Origin: Thalassobium sp. R2A62
Lineage (GTDB): Bacteria > Pseudomonadota > Alphaproteobacteria > Rhodobacterales > Rhodobacteraceae
Length of the DNA stretch: 64,000 nucleotides
Reading direction: 5' to 3'
Assembly (NCBI RefSeq): GCF_000161835.1
Contig: NZ_GG697169.2
Span: 419,852-483,851, forward strand
Shown here: positions 44,356 through 54,712 of the stretch, piece by piece
Layout of the letters: each line of letters opens with the position of its first letter
Numbering within the stretch: the stretch's first letter is position 1
Program-made: the position numbers and the translations under genes
The notes under the pieces: generated by a model
Databases searched by the model: none
Told to the model about the DNA's origin: nothing
What the model saw: only the letters and a program-made list of their open reading frames with translations

Positions 44356-45738
44356 ATGACCATTCGTCTGCACAATACCAAGACACGAACCAAAGAGGAT
44401 TTTACCCCTTTGGACCCTGACAATGTGCGGATGTATGTTTGTGGTCCCACCGTCTATGACCGCGCCCATCTGGGCAATGCGCGCCCTGTGTTGGTGTTTG
44501 ATGTGCTCTACCGGTTGCTGCGGCACACTTATGGGGCGGATCACGTCACATATGTGCGCAACTTCACGGACGTAGATGACAAGATCAACGCGACCGCACT
44601 GGCGCGGCAAGAAGCAGGTGCCAAGGGCAGCCTAGAGGATTTGATCGCCGAGCGGTCGGATGAAACCATCTCGTGGTATCTGGCAGATATGGGTGCGCTG
44701 GGCGCGCTAGAGCCCAACCATGCACCACGGGCCACAGCCTATATCGCGCCAATGGTCGCGATGATCGAGGGCTTGATCGAAGGCGGGCATGCCTATGCCA
44801 AAGAGGGGCATGCGCTGTTTAGGGTGCGGTCCTATAAGGAATACGGCGCGCTGTCGGGACGGTCTGTCGATGATATGATTGCCGGTGCCCGTGTAGAGGT
44901 GGCACCGTTCAAAGAAGACCCAATGGATTTCGTTCTGTGGAAGCCGTCGACAGAGGATCAGCCCGGTTGGGATAGCCCGTGGGGTCGGGGACGCCCGGGA
45001 TGGCATATTGAATGTTCCGCGATGGCGTATGACCTGTTGGGGCCTGCGTTTGATATCCACGGCGGTGGCAATGATCTGCAGTTCCCGCACCATGAGAACG
45101 AGATCGCACAAAGCAAATGCTGTGGTCACGACTTCGCGCAGGTCTGGATGCATAACGAGATGCTGCAGGTCGAGGGCAAGAAGATGTCCAAGAGCTTGGG
45201 CAATTTCTTTACCGTTCGTGATTTGCTGGACCAAGGTGTACCGGGTGAGGTGATCCGCTTTGTCATGCTATCGACGCACTACCGCAAGCCAATGGACTGG
45301 ACTGACAAGAAACGTGCCGAGGCCGAGACGACGCTGCGCAAGTGGCGCAAGCTGACGGATGGCGTTGCGTTGGATATGGGGCAGGAACGAGCGTCAGATG
45401 CCTTGGCGGATGATGTAAACGTATCCGAGGTCATTATGCGGATGCACAGCCTTGCATCCCAAGGAGACGCCGCAGCGCTCAAGGCGACGGGTGCGATGAT
45501 CGGTCTATTGGGCGATAACATAGGAGATTGGGTTGTCGGCGGCGCGGATTTGCAGGCCTATGTTGAATTGTTCAATGCAACACGATCTGCCGCGACGGAA
45601 AACAAAGACTTTGCCGCGGTTGATGCGCTGAAGGCTCGGTTGACCGAAGCAGGTGTAGAGGTGCGTATGAGCAAAGAGGGCGTGGCACTAGAGCCAACCG
45701 CCTCGTTTGATGCGTCCAAGTTGGAGGGGTTACTATGA
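44356..45738 (+). CDS. cysS: cysteinyl-tRNA synthetase
   Basis: The product has 460 residues, with GAGGA before the ATG. Class I motifs are [16 protein letters not shown] (HIGH type) and [16 protein letters not shown] (KMSKS). Zinc-binding residues include Cys in [10 protein letters not shown], Cys in [10 protein letters not shown] and His in [13 protein letters not shown]. It charges tRNA-Cys. First gene of a four-gene chain (cysS, cimA, methyltransferase, NDUFAF6-like) joined by ATGA overlaps and preceded by a Cys/Ile leader peptide. Confidence 0.97.
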   Translation: MTIRLHNTKTRTKEDFTPLDPDNVRMYVCGPTVYDRAHLGNARPVLVFDVLYRLLRHTYGADHVTYVRNFTDVDDKINATALARQEAGAKGSLEDLIAERSDETISWYLADMGALGALEPNHAPRATAYIAPMVAMIEGLIEGGHAYAKEGHALFRVRSYKEYGALSGRSVDDMIAGARVEVAPFKEDPMDFVLWKPSTEDQPGWDSPWGRGRPGWHIECSAMAYDLLGPAFDIHGGGNDLQFPHHENEIAQSKCCGHDFAQVWMHNEMLQVEGKKMSKSLGNFFTVRDLLDQGVPGEVIRFVMLSTHYRKPMDWTDKKRAEAETTLRKWRKLTDGVALDMGQERASDALADDVNVSEVIMRMHSLASQGDAAALKATGAMIGLLGDNIGDWVVGGADLQAYVELFNATRSAATENKDFAAVDALKARLTEAGVEVRMSKEGVALEPTASFDASKLEGLL

Positions 45739-47357
45739 CCCGCGAACGTCTATGGCTCTTTGACACCACGCTGCGGGATGGGCAGCAGACCCAAGGGGTT
45801 GTCTTCTCGACCCCTGAAAAGGTTCAGATTGCCGAAGCGTTGGATGCATTGGGGATCGACTATATCGAAGGCGGTTGGCCAGGTGCCAATCCGACCGATA
45901 GCGAGTTTTTTGATACAGCGCCCAAGACACACGCGACGATGACCGCCTTTGGCATGACCAAACGCAGCGGTCGGTCGGCCGAAAATGACGATGTTCTGGC
46001 TGGTGTCATCAATGCGGGGACGGCTGCGGTCTGTTTGGTGGGTAAGACGCACGAATTTCACGTAACGACCGCGCTGGGCATCACGCTGGATGAAAACGTA
46101 GAGAATGTCCGTGATAGCTTTGCCCATATTGTGGCGCGTGGTCGCGAAGCGATTTTTGACGCCGAGCATTTCTTTGATGGCTACAAGGCGAACCCTGACT
46201 ATGCACTGCGCTGTATCCACGCAGCTTTGGATGCGGGCGTGGGCTATGTCGCGCTGTGCGACACTAATGGCGGCACGCTACCCCACGAGATCGGGCGCAT
46301 CGTCGGCGAGGTGATTGCATCTGGCGTAGAAGGGACGCGTCTGGGCATCCACACGCACAATGACACCGAGAATGCTGTGGCGGGATCGCTGGCTGCGGTT
46401 CTGGCAGGTGCGCGGCATATCCAAGGGACATTGAACGGATTAGGCGAACGGTGTGGCAATGCCAATCTGACGTCGATCATCCCGACCTTGTTGCTAAAAG
46501 AACCGTTTGCCAGCCAGTTCGAGATCGGTGTGAGCCGCGATGCACTGGCCGATCTGACGCGGGTGTCGCGCATGCTGGATGATATTCTGAACCGTGTGCC
46601 TCAGCGGCAGGCGGCCTATGTGGGGGCCAGTGCCTTTGCCCACAAGGCAGGGCTGCACGCTAGCGCGATCCTGAAAGACCCGACAACCTACGAACATATC
46701 GATCCGGCTATCACTGGAAACAGCCGCATCATCCCAATGTCGAACCAAGCGGGGCAGTCCAACCTGCGCAAGCGTTTGGCGGATATGGGGCTGGAGGTGG
46801 ACAAGAGTGACGCCGCGCTGGGCCGTATCCTAGAGGTGATCAAAGAGCGCGAGGCGCAGGGGTATTCCTATGACACCGCACAGGCGAGCTTTGAGCTGTT
46901 GGCGCGGCGCGAGTTGGGGCTGCTGCCAGATTATTTCGAGGTCAAGCGCTACCGAGTGAATATTGAGCGTCGCAAGAACAAGTACAACCGCATGGTGTCG
47001 CTGTCCGAGGCTGTCGTCGTTACCAAGATCGGTGATCAAAAGGTGCTGTCTGTCTCCGAGAGCATGGATGAGACGGGATCGGACCGTGGTCCTGTGAATG
47101 CGCTGGCCAAGGCGCTGGCCAAGGATTTGGGACCCAACCAAGAAATGATCGACGACATGCGGCTAGTCGACTTCAAAGTGCGGATCACAGGCGGCGGTGT
47201 CGAAGCCGTCACGCGGGTCATCATTGATAGCGAAGATGGGGCCGGTCGCCGGTGGTCCACTGTTGGGGTCAGCCCGAACATCATCGATGCGTCGTTTGAT
47301 GCGCTGCTCGACGCGATACGGTGGAAGCTGGTGCGCGACGGGGCGCAGGCCGTATGA
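45735..47357 (+). CDS. cimA: (R)-citramalate synthase
   Basis: The 540-residue product condenses pyruvate and acetyl-CoA to citramalate, the first step of the threonine-independent route to isoleucine. The HMGL-like domain has [17 protein letters not shown], the metal histidines in [11 protein letters not shown], and [15 protein letters not shown]. The C-terminal LeuA-type allosteric domain covers about residues 400-530. The opening fits CimA better than 2-isopropylmalate synthase. It overlaps cysS by ATGA. Confidence 0.93.
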   Translation: MTRERLWLFDTTLRDGQQTQGVVFSTPEKVQIAEALDALGIDYIEGGWPGANPTDSEFFDTAPKTHATMTAFGMTKRSGRSAENDDVLAGVINAGTAAVCLVGKTHEFHVTTALGITLDENVENVRDSFAHIVARGREAIFDAEHFFDGYKANPDYALRCIHAALDAGVGYVALCDTNGGTLPHEIGRIVGEVIASGVEGTRLGIHTHNDTENAVAGSLAAVLAGARHIQGTLNGLGERCGNANLTSIIPTLLLKEPFASQFEIGVSRDALADLTRVSRMLDDILNRVPQRQAAYVGASAFAHKAGLHASAILKDPTTYEHIDPAITGNSRIIPMSNQAGQSNLRKRLADMGLEVDKSDAALGRILEVIKEREAQGYSYDTAQASFELLARRELGLLPDYFEVKRYRVNIERRKNKYNRMVSLSEAVVVTKIGDQKVLSVSESMDETGSDRGPVNALAKALAKDLGPNQEMIDDMRLVDFKVRITGGGVEAVTRVIIDSEDGAGRRWSTVGVSPNIIDASFDALLDAIRWKLVRDGAQAV

Positions 47358-48070
47358 ACAATGGTCTGACCGGATTTTGGGCCGTTCATTCCGAGAACGA
47401 TCGCGAAGGTCCCGGACTAGAGAGCGACGTGCGCTGGGCCATTGAGGTGGCTGGTGCATCGGGTGCTGTCAAGGTGCTGGATGCGGCCTGTGGTCCCGGT
47501 GCGGATACGGTCGTTTTAGCGGATGCGCTACCGCAGGCGCAAATCGAAGCCGTTGATACCAAGGCGCATTTCGTCGCTGAAGCCCAAGCACGTGTTGCAC
47601 AGTACCAAGGCCGTGTAGAGGCGCGCGTGGCTGACATGGCGTCGGTCAGCGGGCCATATGATCTGATCTGGTGTGCAGGCGCGCTATATTTCTTAGGTAT
47701 TGCTGACTGTCTATCTGGTTGGCGTGATGCCCTAAACGATGGCGGACATGTCGCGTTTTCCCATCCGTGTCTGACTGATGCCGAAACTGGCGGTGGTGCT
47801 GCGTTCTGGGCGGGCGAGGGTGAGATCGGTAATCTGGCGAGCACAAGATCAGAAATCGAAGCGGCAGGGTACGAAGTTGTCGATTATCGTTGGATCATCG
47901 GTGCAGGGTGGGCGCGCTACTATGATGGTCTTGAAGCACGGATCGCGCAGGTGGATACGACAAACGCCGATACGAGCAAAGCTGTCCATAAGACAGAACG
48001 CGAGATCGCGCTGTGGCGTGCTGCGCCAGATGAAGTGGCCTATGTTCTTTGGGTGGTGAGGTTGAAATGA
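47354..48070 (+). CDS. class I SAM-dependent methyltransferase
   Basis: The product has 238 residues from ATG 47354, overlapping the cimA stop. The SAM-binding loop is VLDAACGPGADTVVLADALP, with IEAVDTKAHFVAEA next and DLIWCAGALYFLGI as motif IV region. Substrate unknown; the fold fits small-molecule methyltransferases. It overlaps the next gene by ATGA, so all four genes are probably one mRNA. Confidence 0.87.
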   Translation: MNNGLTGFWAVHSENDREGPGLESDVRWAIEVAGASGAVKVLDAACGPGADTVVLADALPQAQIEAVDTKAHFVAEAQARVAQYQGRVEARVADMASVSGPYDLIWCAGALYFLGIADCLSGWRDALNDGGHVAFSHPCLTDAETGGGAAFWAGEGEIGNLASTRSEIEAAGYEVVDYRWIIGAGWARYYDGLEARIAQVDTTNADTSKAVHKTEREIALWRAAPDEVAYVLWVVRLK

Positions 48071-48831
48071 GTTTGTCTGCATGTGCCGCTTTGGTCGAAC
48101 GCGCCGATCCTGATCGTTTCTTGGCCACAATGGCGACGCCCGTTGAGGCCCGCCGCGTTTTGTTTCCGCTCTATGCGCTGAATGTCGAAGTGTCGCGGGC
48201 GCCTTGGGTCACTCAAGAGGCGATGATTGCCGAGATGCGTCTTCAGTGGTGGCGCGATGCGCTAGAGGAAATCGCAAACGGTGCGACCCCGCGCAAACAC
48301 GAAGTCGTGGATGCATTGGCCGAGGTACTGACGCCCCAGCAGGCGGCGTTGCTAGATGGTTTTGTCGCGGCACGGCGCTGGGATATCTATTCGGATGCGT
48401 TCGAGGATCCGAGCCATCTAGATGAATATATTGATGCTACGTCTGGCCACCTCACGTGGGTTGTGGCCCAGTGTTTGGGCGCAGCCGACGAAAGCGTCGT
48501 TCGCGAATATGCTTACGGTATCGGGGTAGCGAACCTATTGCGTGCGGTTCCAGAATTAGAGGCCCGTGGGCGCAAGCCGCTGGTTGACGGCACACCCCAA
48601 GGGGTGCGGAATTTGGCGCAAGCGGGGCTAGACCGGATTGATTCCGCGCGTGCGCGCAAGAGTGACGTGTCATCCGAGGCGCGTGGTGCCCTGCGTGCAG
48701 GGTGGCGTGCGAGATCGGTGTTGCGTGCGGCTGCTGCCGTGCCGGAACGGGTGATCGAAGGCAAGCTGGAGGGAAGCGAGTTTGCCCGCAAGGCAAGCCT
48801 GATCTGGTCGTCGATGTCCGGGCGGATTTAA
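48067..48831 (+). CDS. squalene/phytoene synthase-like protein (NDUFAF6 type)
   Basis: The product has 254 residues from ATG 48067. The fold is that of head-to-head prenyl synthases, but the first aspartate-rich DxxxD motif is absent: the segment reads LYALNVEVSRAPWVTQEAMI, followed by MRLQWWRDALEEI. This is the pattern of the mitochondrial complex I assembly factor NDUFAF6 and its alphaproteobacterial relatives. A role in respiratory complex I assembly is therefore more likely than isoprenoid synthesis. It converges with the MFS gene, overlapping 4 bp. Confidence 0.8.
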   Translation: MSLSACAALVERADPDRFLATMATPVEARRVLFPLYALNVEVSRAPWVTQEAMIAEMRLQWWRDALEEIANGATPRKHEVVDALAEVLTPQQAALLDGFVAARRWDIYSDAFEDPSHLDEYIDATSGHLTWVVAQCLGAADESVVREYAYGIGVANLLRAVPELEARGRKPLVDGTPQGVRNLAQAGLDRIDSARARKSDVSSEARGALRAGWRARSVLRAAAAVPERVIEGKLEGSEFARKASLIWSSMSGRI

Positions 48832-50051
48832 GCCGCGAGGTTCGGGCGACGGCCCAGCCAGATCAACGCACCACCTGCCAGCACCAAGAACGGCACCATA
48901 GCGAGGTTCACGGCGTTCCAGCCTTGGACGACATCGCCACCTGAACAGTTCATCAAACCGCCTGATGCGAGGCTGGCGAGTGTCACACAGCCAAAGACGA
49001 TGGCGTCGTTCAAACCTTGGATCACGCCGCGTTCGTCAGGTGTGTGCGAGGACGCCAGAAGGGTGGTCGCCCCAATAAAGCCGAAGTTCCATCCCAGACC
49101 CAGCAGGATCAACGCCACAAAGAAGTTCGTCAGCGTGACGCCCGTCAGTGCCACCAGACCAGCAGCCCCCAGAATCGCGAGACCTGCGCCGATAATCCGT
49201 GTGACGCCGAATTTGTTGATCAGATGTCCTGTAAAGAACGACGGCAGGAACATTGCAACCACGTGCAATGAAACGATGTCGTTGGCGTTGTTCTTGGTAA
49301 ACCCGCAGCCGACAACCGCCAGAGGGGTGGATGTCATAACGAGGTTCATCAGCGCGTAGGACACCATCGCGCAGATGATAGCGACGATGATCTTGGGTTC
49401 GCGCAACATTCGCGCGCGGGTCCGAATGCTAGATGAAACTTTGGAAACGACTTTGCCGGTGCCAGCGGGCAGGTCGAGGCCGAAAAACAGCAACATACCG
49501 GCCAAGTTCAGGCACATGATTGCGAGATACGAGCCCAGAAACGGGGTGACATAGGCGTCTTGGACGAACTTATTCAGTTGCGGCCCGAAAATGGCAGAGA
49601 ACAGACCACCTGCCATCACATATGAAATCGCCTTGGGGCGGAACGCCTCAGATGCCGTGTCGGTTGCCGCAAAGCGGTAGAACCCTTGGGCCGACATGTA
49701 GATGCCAGAAATATACGAGCCGATGAGCAGGACTGCAAAGGACTGGATGTAGAGCCCGTAGGCCGCGACACCCGCACCCAGCGCACCTGCAATGGCACCA
49801 AGGAAGAAGCCCGCGCGGCGACCATTGCGCTGCATATAGGGGCTGATCCACGGGGCAGTGGTCATCGAGCCAAAGACAATCATCGAGATTGGCAGCGTCG
49901 CAAGACAGACGTTCGACGCGAGCTGTGTGCCCGCTAAACCGCCGATGACAAAGAGCATAGGCATCTGCGCGCCAAGGATCGCTTGGGACAGGACCAAAAT
50001 CGCTACATTGCGTTTCGCGCGGCTGTCGTCGATGTGGCTGGTGGTGGTCAT
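48828..50051 (-). CDS. MFS transporter
   Basis: The product has 407 residues from the ATG at 50051 (AGGGGAT upstream). About twelve hydrophobic helices are seen, with the central loop near residue 195 (DLPAGTGKVVSKVSSSIRTR). GLGWNFGFIGATTLL is a late helix with clustered Gly. Substrate unknown. The gene is not clearly linked to its neighbours; cobB lies 39 bp upstream on the same strand, so it may be co-transcribed with the cobalamin genes. Confidence 0.9.
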   Translation of the reverse strand: MTTTSHIDDSRAKRNVAILVLSQAILGAQMPMLFVIGGLAGTQLASNVCLATLPISMIVFGSMTTAPWISPYMQRNGRRAGFFLGAIAGALGAGVAAYGLYIQSFAVLLIGSYISGIYMSAQGFYRFAATDTASEAFRPKAISYVMAGGLFSAIFGPQLNKFVQDAYVTPFLGSYLAIMCLNLAGMLLFFGLDLPAGTGKVVSKVSSSIRTRARMLREPKIIVAIICAMVSYALMNLVMTSTPLAVVGCGFTKNNANDIVSLHVVAMFLPSFFTGHLINKFGVTRIIGAGLAILGAAGLVALTGVTLTNFFVALILLGLGWNFGFIGATTLLASSHTPDERGVIQGLNDAIVFGCVTLASLASGGLMNCSGGDVVQGWNAVNLAMVPFLVLAGGALIWLGRRPNLAA

Positions 50052-50090
50052 GGCGATCCCCTTTGGCAAATCGGTAGACTTGTTGTGCGG

Positions 50091-51365
50091 TCAGGGCAAG
50101 GGAGCGTCGATGATATGCGCAAACGAGCCGTGGACACGCCCAGTGGTCAGCCCCATTGGTTCGAGAGACGTCCCCGTCGCATCGCTGGCCGTAAAGAGTG
50201 GCGTACCCTGCGCGCGAAGGGTTGTCGCATAATGAAATTCATGCGCCATGTGTTCGCCGGTGAACGGGCCCGCTGTCGCATGGACTGTGCGGTAACCAAG
50301 GTGCAGTTTGCGGGTCGCAAAGCTGGTTTCCAAATCCAAAAGCCCGGCCATTCTGTGCGGTGTTCCATCTGCGTCGATCAGGGTGGACCCTAACGTCATG
50401 TATCCGCCGCATTCCCCATATATTTGAGTATCTCGTGGCGCATTCTTAAGGCTATTGATGAACATGGAATTTGCAGCAATTTGCCCTGCGTGGAGTTCGG
50501 GGTAGCCGCCTGGCAGGACAATCAGATCGGCCTGTGGTGCTGGATCGTTGTTGAGGGGTGAAAACGGTGTGATCTGTGCGCCCGCAGAGCGCCAGTCCTC
50601 CAGCAAGTGTGGGTAGGCAAAGGCAAAGGCCGCATCGCTGGCGATTGCGATGTTTTGCGCAGGTGGTGCGGTGCGTGGGGTGCTGGTTGAGGACAGGTTT
50701 GGACCTGCAAGCAACGCGGTGATTGCATCCATATCGAGCTGGGGCGCGATGAGCGCCGCCGCGCAGTCAAGGAAGGCATCGAGATCAGGGCGTTCGGACG
50801 CTTGGACCAGACCCAGATGGCGCGACGGCTGGCTCAGTTCTGAATTTCGACGAACGGAGCCCAGAACAGGCAGCCCTGTCGGGGCCATGGCGTCGCGCAG
50901 CATGATTTCATGTCGGTCTGATCCAACGCGGTTGAGAATGACGCCAGCGATCTTGACTGACGTATCATGGTTCGCGAACCCCATCGCGAGCGGTGCGACG
51001 GATTGCGCCATACGAGCCGCATCGAGGATCAGAACAACCGGCAAACCGAGCTGTCGTGCGAGATCTGCGGTTGCGCCTCGACCTGCTGGTGGGGCGCCGT
51101 CAAAGAGCCCCATCGCCCCTTCGATGATCAAGGGAGTGTCGCCGGACGCAAGGGATTTTATGCGCGCGGGGGACATCGCCCATGCGTCGAGGTTAAAACA
51201 CCCGGCATGACAGGCTGCTGCGTGGAAGCGTGGGTCAATATAGTCGGGGCCGGACTTGGCCGCGCGAACAGAGGCACCAGCGTTTATCAGAGCCCGCAAC
51301 AAGGCCAGAGTGAGCGTGGTTTTCCCCGCGCCGGATGAAGGGGCAGATAGAATCAGGCCTGACAT
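50091..51365 (-). CDS. cobB: cobyrinate a,c-diamide synthase
   Basis: The 424-residue product has an N-terminal ATP-binding domain with P-loop ILSAPSSGAGKTTLTLAL and GPDYIDPRFH, and a C-terminal glutaminase domain with the catalytic cysteine in YGECGGYMTLGSTL. It amidates the a and c side chains in cobalamin synthesis (CobB/CbiA; whether the substrate is hydrogenobyrinate or cobyrinate is not decided here). It follows cobA by 29 bp on the same strand. Confidence 0.93.
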   Translation of the reverse strand: MSGLILSAPSSGAGKTTLTLALLRALINAGASVRAAKSGPDYIDPRFHAAACHAGCFNLDAWAMSPARIKSLASGDTPLIIEGAMGLFDGAPPAGRGATADLARQLGLPVVLILDAARMAQSVAPLAMGFANHDTSVKIAGVILNRVGSDRHEIMLRDAMAPTGLPVLGSVRRNSELSQPSRHLGLVQASERPDLDAFLDCAAALIAPQLDMDAITALLAGPNLSSTSTPRTAPPAQNIAIASDAAFAFAYPHLLEDWRSAGAQITPFSPLNNDPAPQADLIVLPGGYPELHAGQIAANSMFINSLKNAPRDTQIYGECGGYMTLGSTLIDADGTPHRMAGLLDLETSFATRKLHLGYRTVHATAGPFTGEHMAHEFHYATTLRAQGTPLFTASDATGTSLEPMGLTTGRVHGSFAHIIDAPLP

Positions 51366-51394
51366 AGATCGGTCAAAGTCAGAGGCGGGCGCAT

Positions 51395-52243
51395 TTAAGC
51401 GCTTTCAGCCGGACGGCCGCGACCCAGTGGATCAAGATCGCGCGGTGCGTGACCTTTTGCCATGGCCTGCCAATCAAGGGTCTGACGCATCAAGACCGAG
51501 CGCCCGACACAGATAATCGCAGGTGGCTCGAGGCCGGCTTCTTCAATGTCGGCGGTTGCGGTCGACAGCGTGGTTTCCAGCACCCTTTGGTGTTCGGTGG
51601 TGGCTGTTGTCACAATCGCCACTGGTTCGTGTGGGTCACGGCCGGCATAGATCAGCGACGATGTGATCTGGGCGATGTGTTTCATGCCCATGTAGATCAC
51701 GATGACTTGGGACCCTTTGGCGATTGCATTCCAATCCAGTGACGAGGTCGCGTTACCGGATTGGTCGTGACCTGTGACAAAGGTCACCGATTGGTTCACG
51801 TCGCGGTGAGTGACAGGAATTCCCGCATATGCGAGGCCGCCAATACCAGCCGAGATTCCAGGGATAATCCGAATAGGAATGCCATGCTGAACGAGGGTCT
51901 GTGCCTCTTCGCCGCCACGGCCAAACACAAATGGATCACCGCCCTTGAGCCGCAGGACCTTTTTGCCTTCGCGTGCGAGATCGACCAACCGGAGCGAGAT
52001 ATCGCGTTGCTTGGCTGACGGTTTGCCGCCGCGTTTGCCCGCATAGATATGTTCGGCTTGTGGTGCCCAGTCGAGGATTTGTTCCTGAACGAGCGCATCA
52101 TAGATCACCACATCCGCCTGCCGCAGCGCGTTCAGCGCGTGCAGGGTCAAAAGGCCCGGATCGCCGGGGCCTGCGCCGCATAGCCAAACCCAACCCTTTT
52201 CCAAGGTAGGCCAGTCATGCGTGGTGGGAAGTGAGTCGCTCAT
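51395..52243 (-). CDS. cobA: uroporphyrinogen-III C-methyltransferase
   Basis: The product has 282 residues from the ATG at 52243 (MSDSLPTTHDW); the longer frame runs into the divergent cbiD gene. Family motifs are LCGAGPGDPGLLTLHALNAL, VLRLKGGDPFVFGRGGEE, and PGISAGIGGLAYAGIPVTHR. It adds methyls at C2 and C7 to make precorrin-2, the branch point to cobalamin and siroheme. It is divergent from cbiD across 84 bp with no cobalamin riboswitch. Confidence 0.95.
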   Translation of the reverse strand: MSDSLPTTHDWPTLEKGWVWLCGAGPGDPGLLTLHALNALRQADVVIYDALVQEQILDWAPQAEHIYAGKRGGKPSAKQRDISLRLVDLAREGKKVLRLKGGDPFVFGRGGEEAQTLVQHGIPIRIIPGISAGIGGLAYAGIPVTHRDVNQSVTFVTGHDQSGNATSSLDWNAIAKGSQVIVIYMGMKHIAQITSSLIYAGRDPHEPVAIVTTATTEHQRVLETTLSTATADIEEAGLEPPAIICVGRSVLMRQTLDWQAMAKGHAPRDLDPLGRGRPAESA

Positions 52244-52327
52244 AACCCCATTATGTCGAAACCTCACTGTAACGAAAAGCAATGAAGCGACGCTGGCATG
52301 TCCTTTGGCGGCATGTATAGTCGCGTC

Positions 52328-53365
52328 ATGAGCCGCAAGCCCGAAGGAGAGTTGCGCCGGGGATGGACCACGGGCGCCTGTGCGACCGCCGCAACCAAGG
52401 CGGCGTTGGCGGGCTTGTGGGGTTCCGGTGTGCCGGATGCGGTTCAAATCACCCTGCCGCGCGGCGAAGTTCCCGTCTTTGACATCAACCTGTCAGAGGT
52501 TGGCGAGGGCTGGGCGCGCGCGGGGATCGTCAAGGATGCGGGCGATGATCCGGACGTTACGCATTTGGCGATGATCGTTGTGACCGTGCGCCCATCTGCT
52601 GGCGGCGTGGTATTTCGTGCAGGTGACGGGGTAGGGACAGTTACCAAGCCGGGCCTGCCGATTGCTGTGGGCGAACCTGCGATCAATCCCGTACCTCGTG
52701 CGATGATGGACGAGGTGGTCGCCGAGATGGCTGTGGCCTTTGACCAGTCGCCAGACATAGAAATCGAAGTGGCTGTGCCGAACGGGCGCGTTTTGGCTGG
52801 CAAGACTTGGAACCCGCGGCTGGGGATCGAGGGCGGATTGAGCATTCTGGGAACCACGGGGATTGTGCGCCCGTTTTCCTGTGCGGCGTGGATCGCGTCT
52901 ATTCACCGGGGGATCGATGTTGCGGCGGCGGATGGTCTGACCCATGTGGCTGGTTGTACTGGTGCAACCAGCGAAAAGGTTGTCCAAGATTTGCACCTGT
53001 TGCCGGACCACGCGATGCTGGACATGGGCGATTTTGCTGGGGGACTGCTAAAGTATTTGGCCAAACATCCTGTGCCGCACATCACCATTGGTGGCGGGAT
53101 TGGCAAGCTCACCAAACTGGCGCAAGGGGCGATCGATTTGCATTCGGGGCGTTCGCAGGTCGATTTTGAAAGACTTTCGCAGGATTTGGATGCGGATGTC
53201 GTGGACGCCAATACCGCGCTTGAGGCATACGATCGTGTAGGCGCGCCGATGGCCGAATGGGTTGCACAAGCCGCGCTGGCACGGGTCAGCGCGATGGTCC
53301 CACAAACGACTGTCGATATTGTCGTTATTGACCGTGTTGGGGAAATTTTGGCGAGGGCCCAGTGA
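52328..53365 (+). CDS. cbiD: cobalt-precorrin-5B (C1)-methyltransferase
   Basis: The product has 345 residues from ATG 52328 (MSRKPEGELRRGWTTGACAT); an ATG at 52298 is possible but without a ribosome site. Typical CbiD segments are RGWTTGACATAATKAAL, GDGVGTVTKPGLPIAVGEPA and AAADGLTHVAGCTGATSE. It methylates C1 of the corrin ring and does the job of CobF in genomes lacking it. It overlaps cobK by GTGA. Confidence 0.94.
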   Translation: MSRKPEGELRRGWTTGACATAATKAALAGLWGSGVPDAVQITLPRGEVPVFDINLSEVGEGWARAGIVKDAGDDPDVTHLAMIVVTVRPSAGGVVFRAGDGVGTVTKPGLPIAVGEPAINPVPRAMMDEVVAEMAVAFDQSPDIEIEVAVPNGRVLAGKTWNPRLGIEGGLSILGTTGIVRPFSCAAWIASIHRGIDVAAADGLTHVAGCTGATSEKVVQDLHLLPDHAMLDMGDFAGGLLKYLAKHPVPHITIGGGIGKLTKLAQGAIDLHSGRSQVDFERLSQDLDADVVDANTALEAYDRVGAPMAEWVAQAALARVSAMVPQTTVDIVVIDRVGEILARAQ

Positions 53366-54093
53366 ATCTGTTGCTGTTGGCGGGGACGGGCGAGGCGCGT
53401 GAACTGGCGCGTGCTCTTGATCGTGCTGGTGTGCCAGCTGTGGCGTCTTTGGCAGGGGCCACGCGCCATCCTAAACCGTTGGCCATTCCGACGCGAGTTG
53501 GCGGATTTGGCGATGCCCAAGGGTTTGCTGATTATTTGCGGGCCGAAAAGATCAGTCATGTCTTGGACGCGACGCATCCTTTTGCCAGCCGGATGTCGCT
53601 GAGATCGGCCGAGGTTTGCGCGGGAATGTCGGTGGACTATGCGCAGGTTCTGCGCCCCGCATGGGAGCCCGAGGCAGGCGATCGGTGGGAGATGATTGCC
53701 CGAGAAGACGACGCCGCAGAGTATATCGCCGAAGATGCGACCGTGTTTTTGGCCACGGGTCGCCAAACCCTAGAGGGATTTCGAAATCTCGAGGGGCGCC
53801 GCTTGATCTTGCGCCAGATTGATCCGCCAACTGCGCCTTTCCCTTGGGAAGGGGGCGAGTTTCTGATCGGGCGACCGCCGTTTTCTGTCGAAGACGAGGT
53901 GAGCGTGTTCACCCGTTTGGGTGTCGATTGGTTGATCGTAAAGAACGCAGGTGGCGTGGCAAGCCGGTCCAAGTTGGATGCCGCCCGTCAATTGGGCCTA
54001 TCGGTCGCGATGATCGCGCGCCCTGCGCAGCCAGATGCGCGAAAGTTCGAAACAGTCGAGGCCGCGATGGATTGGGTTCGACGACATGGATGA
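53362..54093 (+). CDS. cobK: precorrin-6A reductase
   Basis: The 243-residue product starts with GTG overlapping the cbiD stop. A dinucleotide-binding opening (NLLLLAGTGEARELARAL) and ISHVLDATHPFASRM are typical of CobK/CbiJ. VKNAGGVASRSKLDAARQLG near the C-terminus matches the family. It reduces the corrin ring with NADPH. The glycosylase gene starts inside its last codons. Confidence 0.92.
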   Translation: MNLLLLAGTGEARELARALDRAGVPAVASLAGATRHPKPLAIPTRVGGFGDAQGFADYLRAEKISHVLDATHPFASRMSLRSAEVCAGMSVDYAQVLRPAWEPEAGDRWEMIAREDDAAEYIAEDATVFLATGRQTLEGFRNLEGRRLILRQIDPPTAPFPWEGGEFLIGRPPFSVEDEVSVFTRLGVDWLIVKNAGGVASRSKLDAARQLGLSVAMIARPAQPDARKFETVEAAMDWVRRHG

Positions 54094-54712
54094 GCGGATC
54101 ATCAAGGACGCCAACGATGTGGCCGAAGGTGCCGCGTGGCTTGCAGATGCCGAGCCCGCCTTTGCACCGCTAATCGAGCGTCTAAGTCCATTGCCACTAC
54201 GGCTAAAATCCAGCGGGTTTGTCGCGGTGCTTGATATTATCAACGGTCAACAAGTGTCTGTCGCCAGCGCAAATGCGATCAATGCGCGGATGCGTGCCGC
54301 GGGTTTCGTGACGCCGCAGGCTGTTTTGGCGGCGCCCGAAACAGCGTTGCGAGATGTCGGTTTTAGCAAGCAAAAGATCAGGTATGCACGCGGATTGGCC
54401 GAGGCCGATCTCGATTTTGACGCGCTGCACGCAATGCCGTCAGAGCAAGCGATCAAAGCATTGGTCGCGCTGCCCGGAATTGGCAGTTGGACCGCGCAGA
54501 TTTACGTGATGTTTTCCATGGGGCGGGCGGATGTGTTTGCTGATGGGGATCTCGCGCTTCAGGTCGCAATAGGCGATGTGTTTGGAACAGACCGCCCAAC
54601 CGAGCGGGAAACACGGGCGATCGCTGCGCGTTGGTCGCCGTGGCGTTCGGTTGCAGCGCGGCTGCTCTGGGCATACTACGCAGAAATGACGGGTCGAAGG
54701 GGACTGGTATGA
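54086..54712 (+). CDS. DNA-3-methyladenine glycosylase (AlkA/HhH-GPD family)
   Basis: The product has 208 residues from ATG 54086, overlapping cobK by 8 bp. Helix-hairpin-helix: LPGIGSWTAQIYVMFSMG. The catalytic aspartate is in VFADGDLALQVA. It removes alkylated bases in base excision repair. It lacks the N-terminal AlkA extension, so it is the short MAG-type form. Its place inside a cobalamin gene chain is unexpected; it also overlaps the next gene by ATGA. Confidence 0.92.
   Translation: MDERIIKDANDVAEGAAWLADAEPAFAPLIERLSPLPLRLKSSGFVAVLDIINGQQVSVASANAINARMRAAGFVTPQAVLAAPETALRDVGFSKQKIRYARGLAEADLDFDALHAMPSEQAIKALVALPGIGSWTAQIYVMFSMGRADVFADGDLALQVAIGDVFGTDRPTERETRAIAARWSPWRSVAARLLWAYYAEMTGRRGLV

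Noticed and set aside
52282-52320. 12-codon frame MKRRWHVLWRHV as a leader peptide for cbiD
   Set aside because: It has no ribosome site, its codons do not match the function of the operon, and no alternative hairpins follow.
52244-52327. Cobalamin riboswitch between cobA and cbiD
   Set aside because: The gap is only 84 bp, far too short for the roughly 200-base element, and no B12-box-like sequence is visible.
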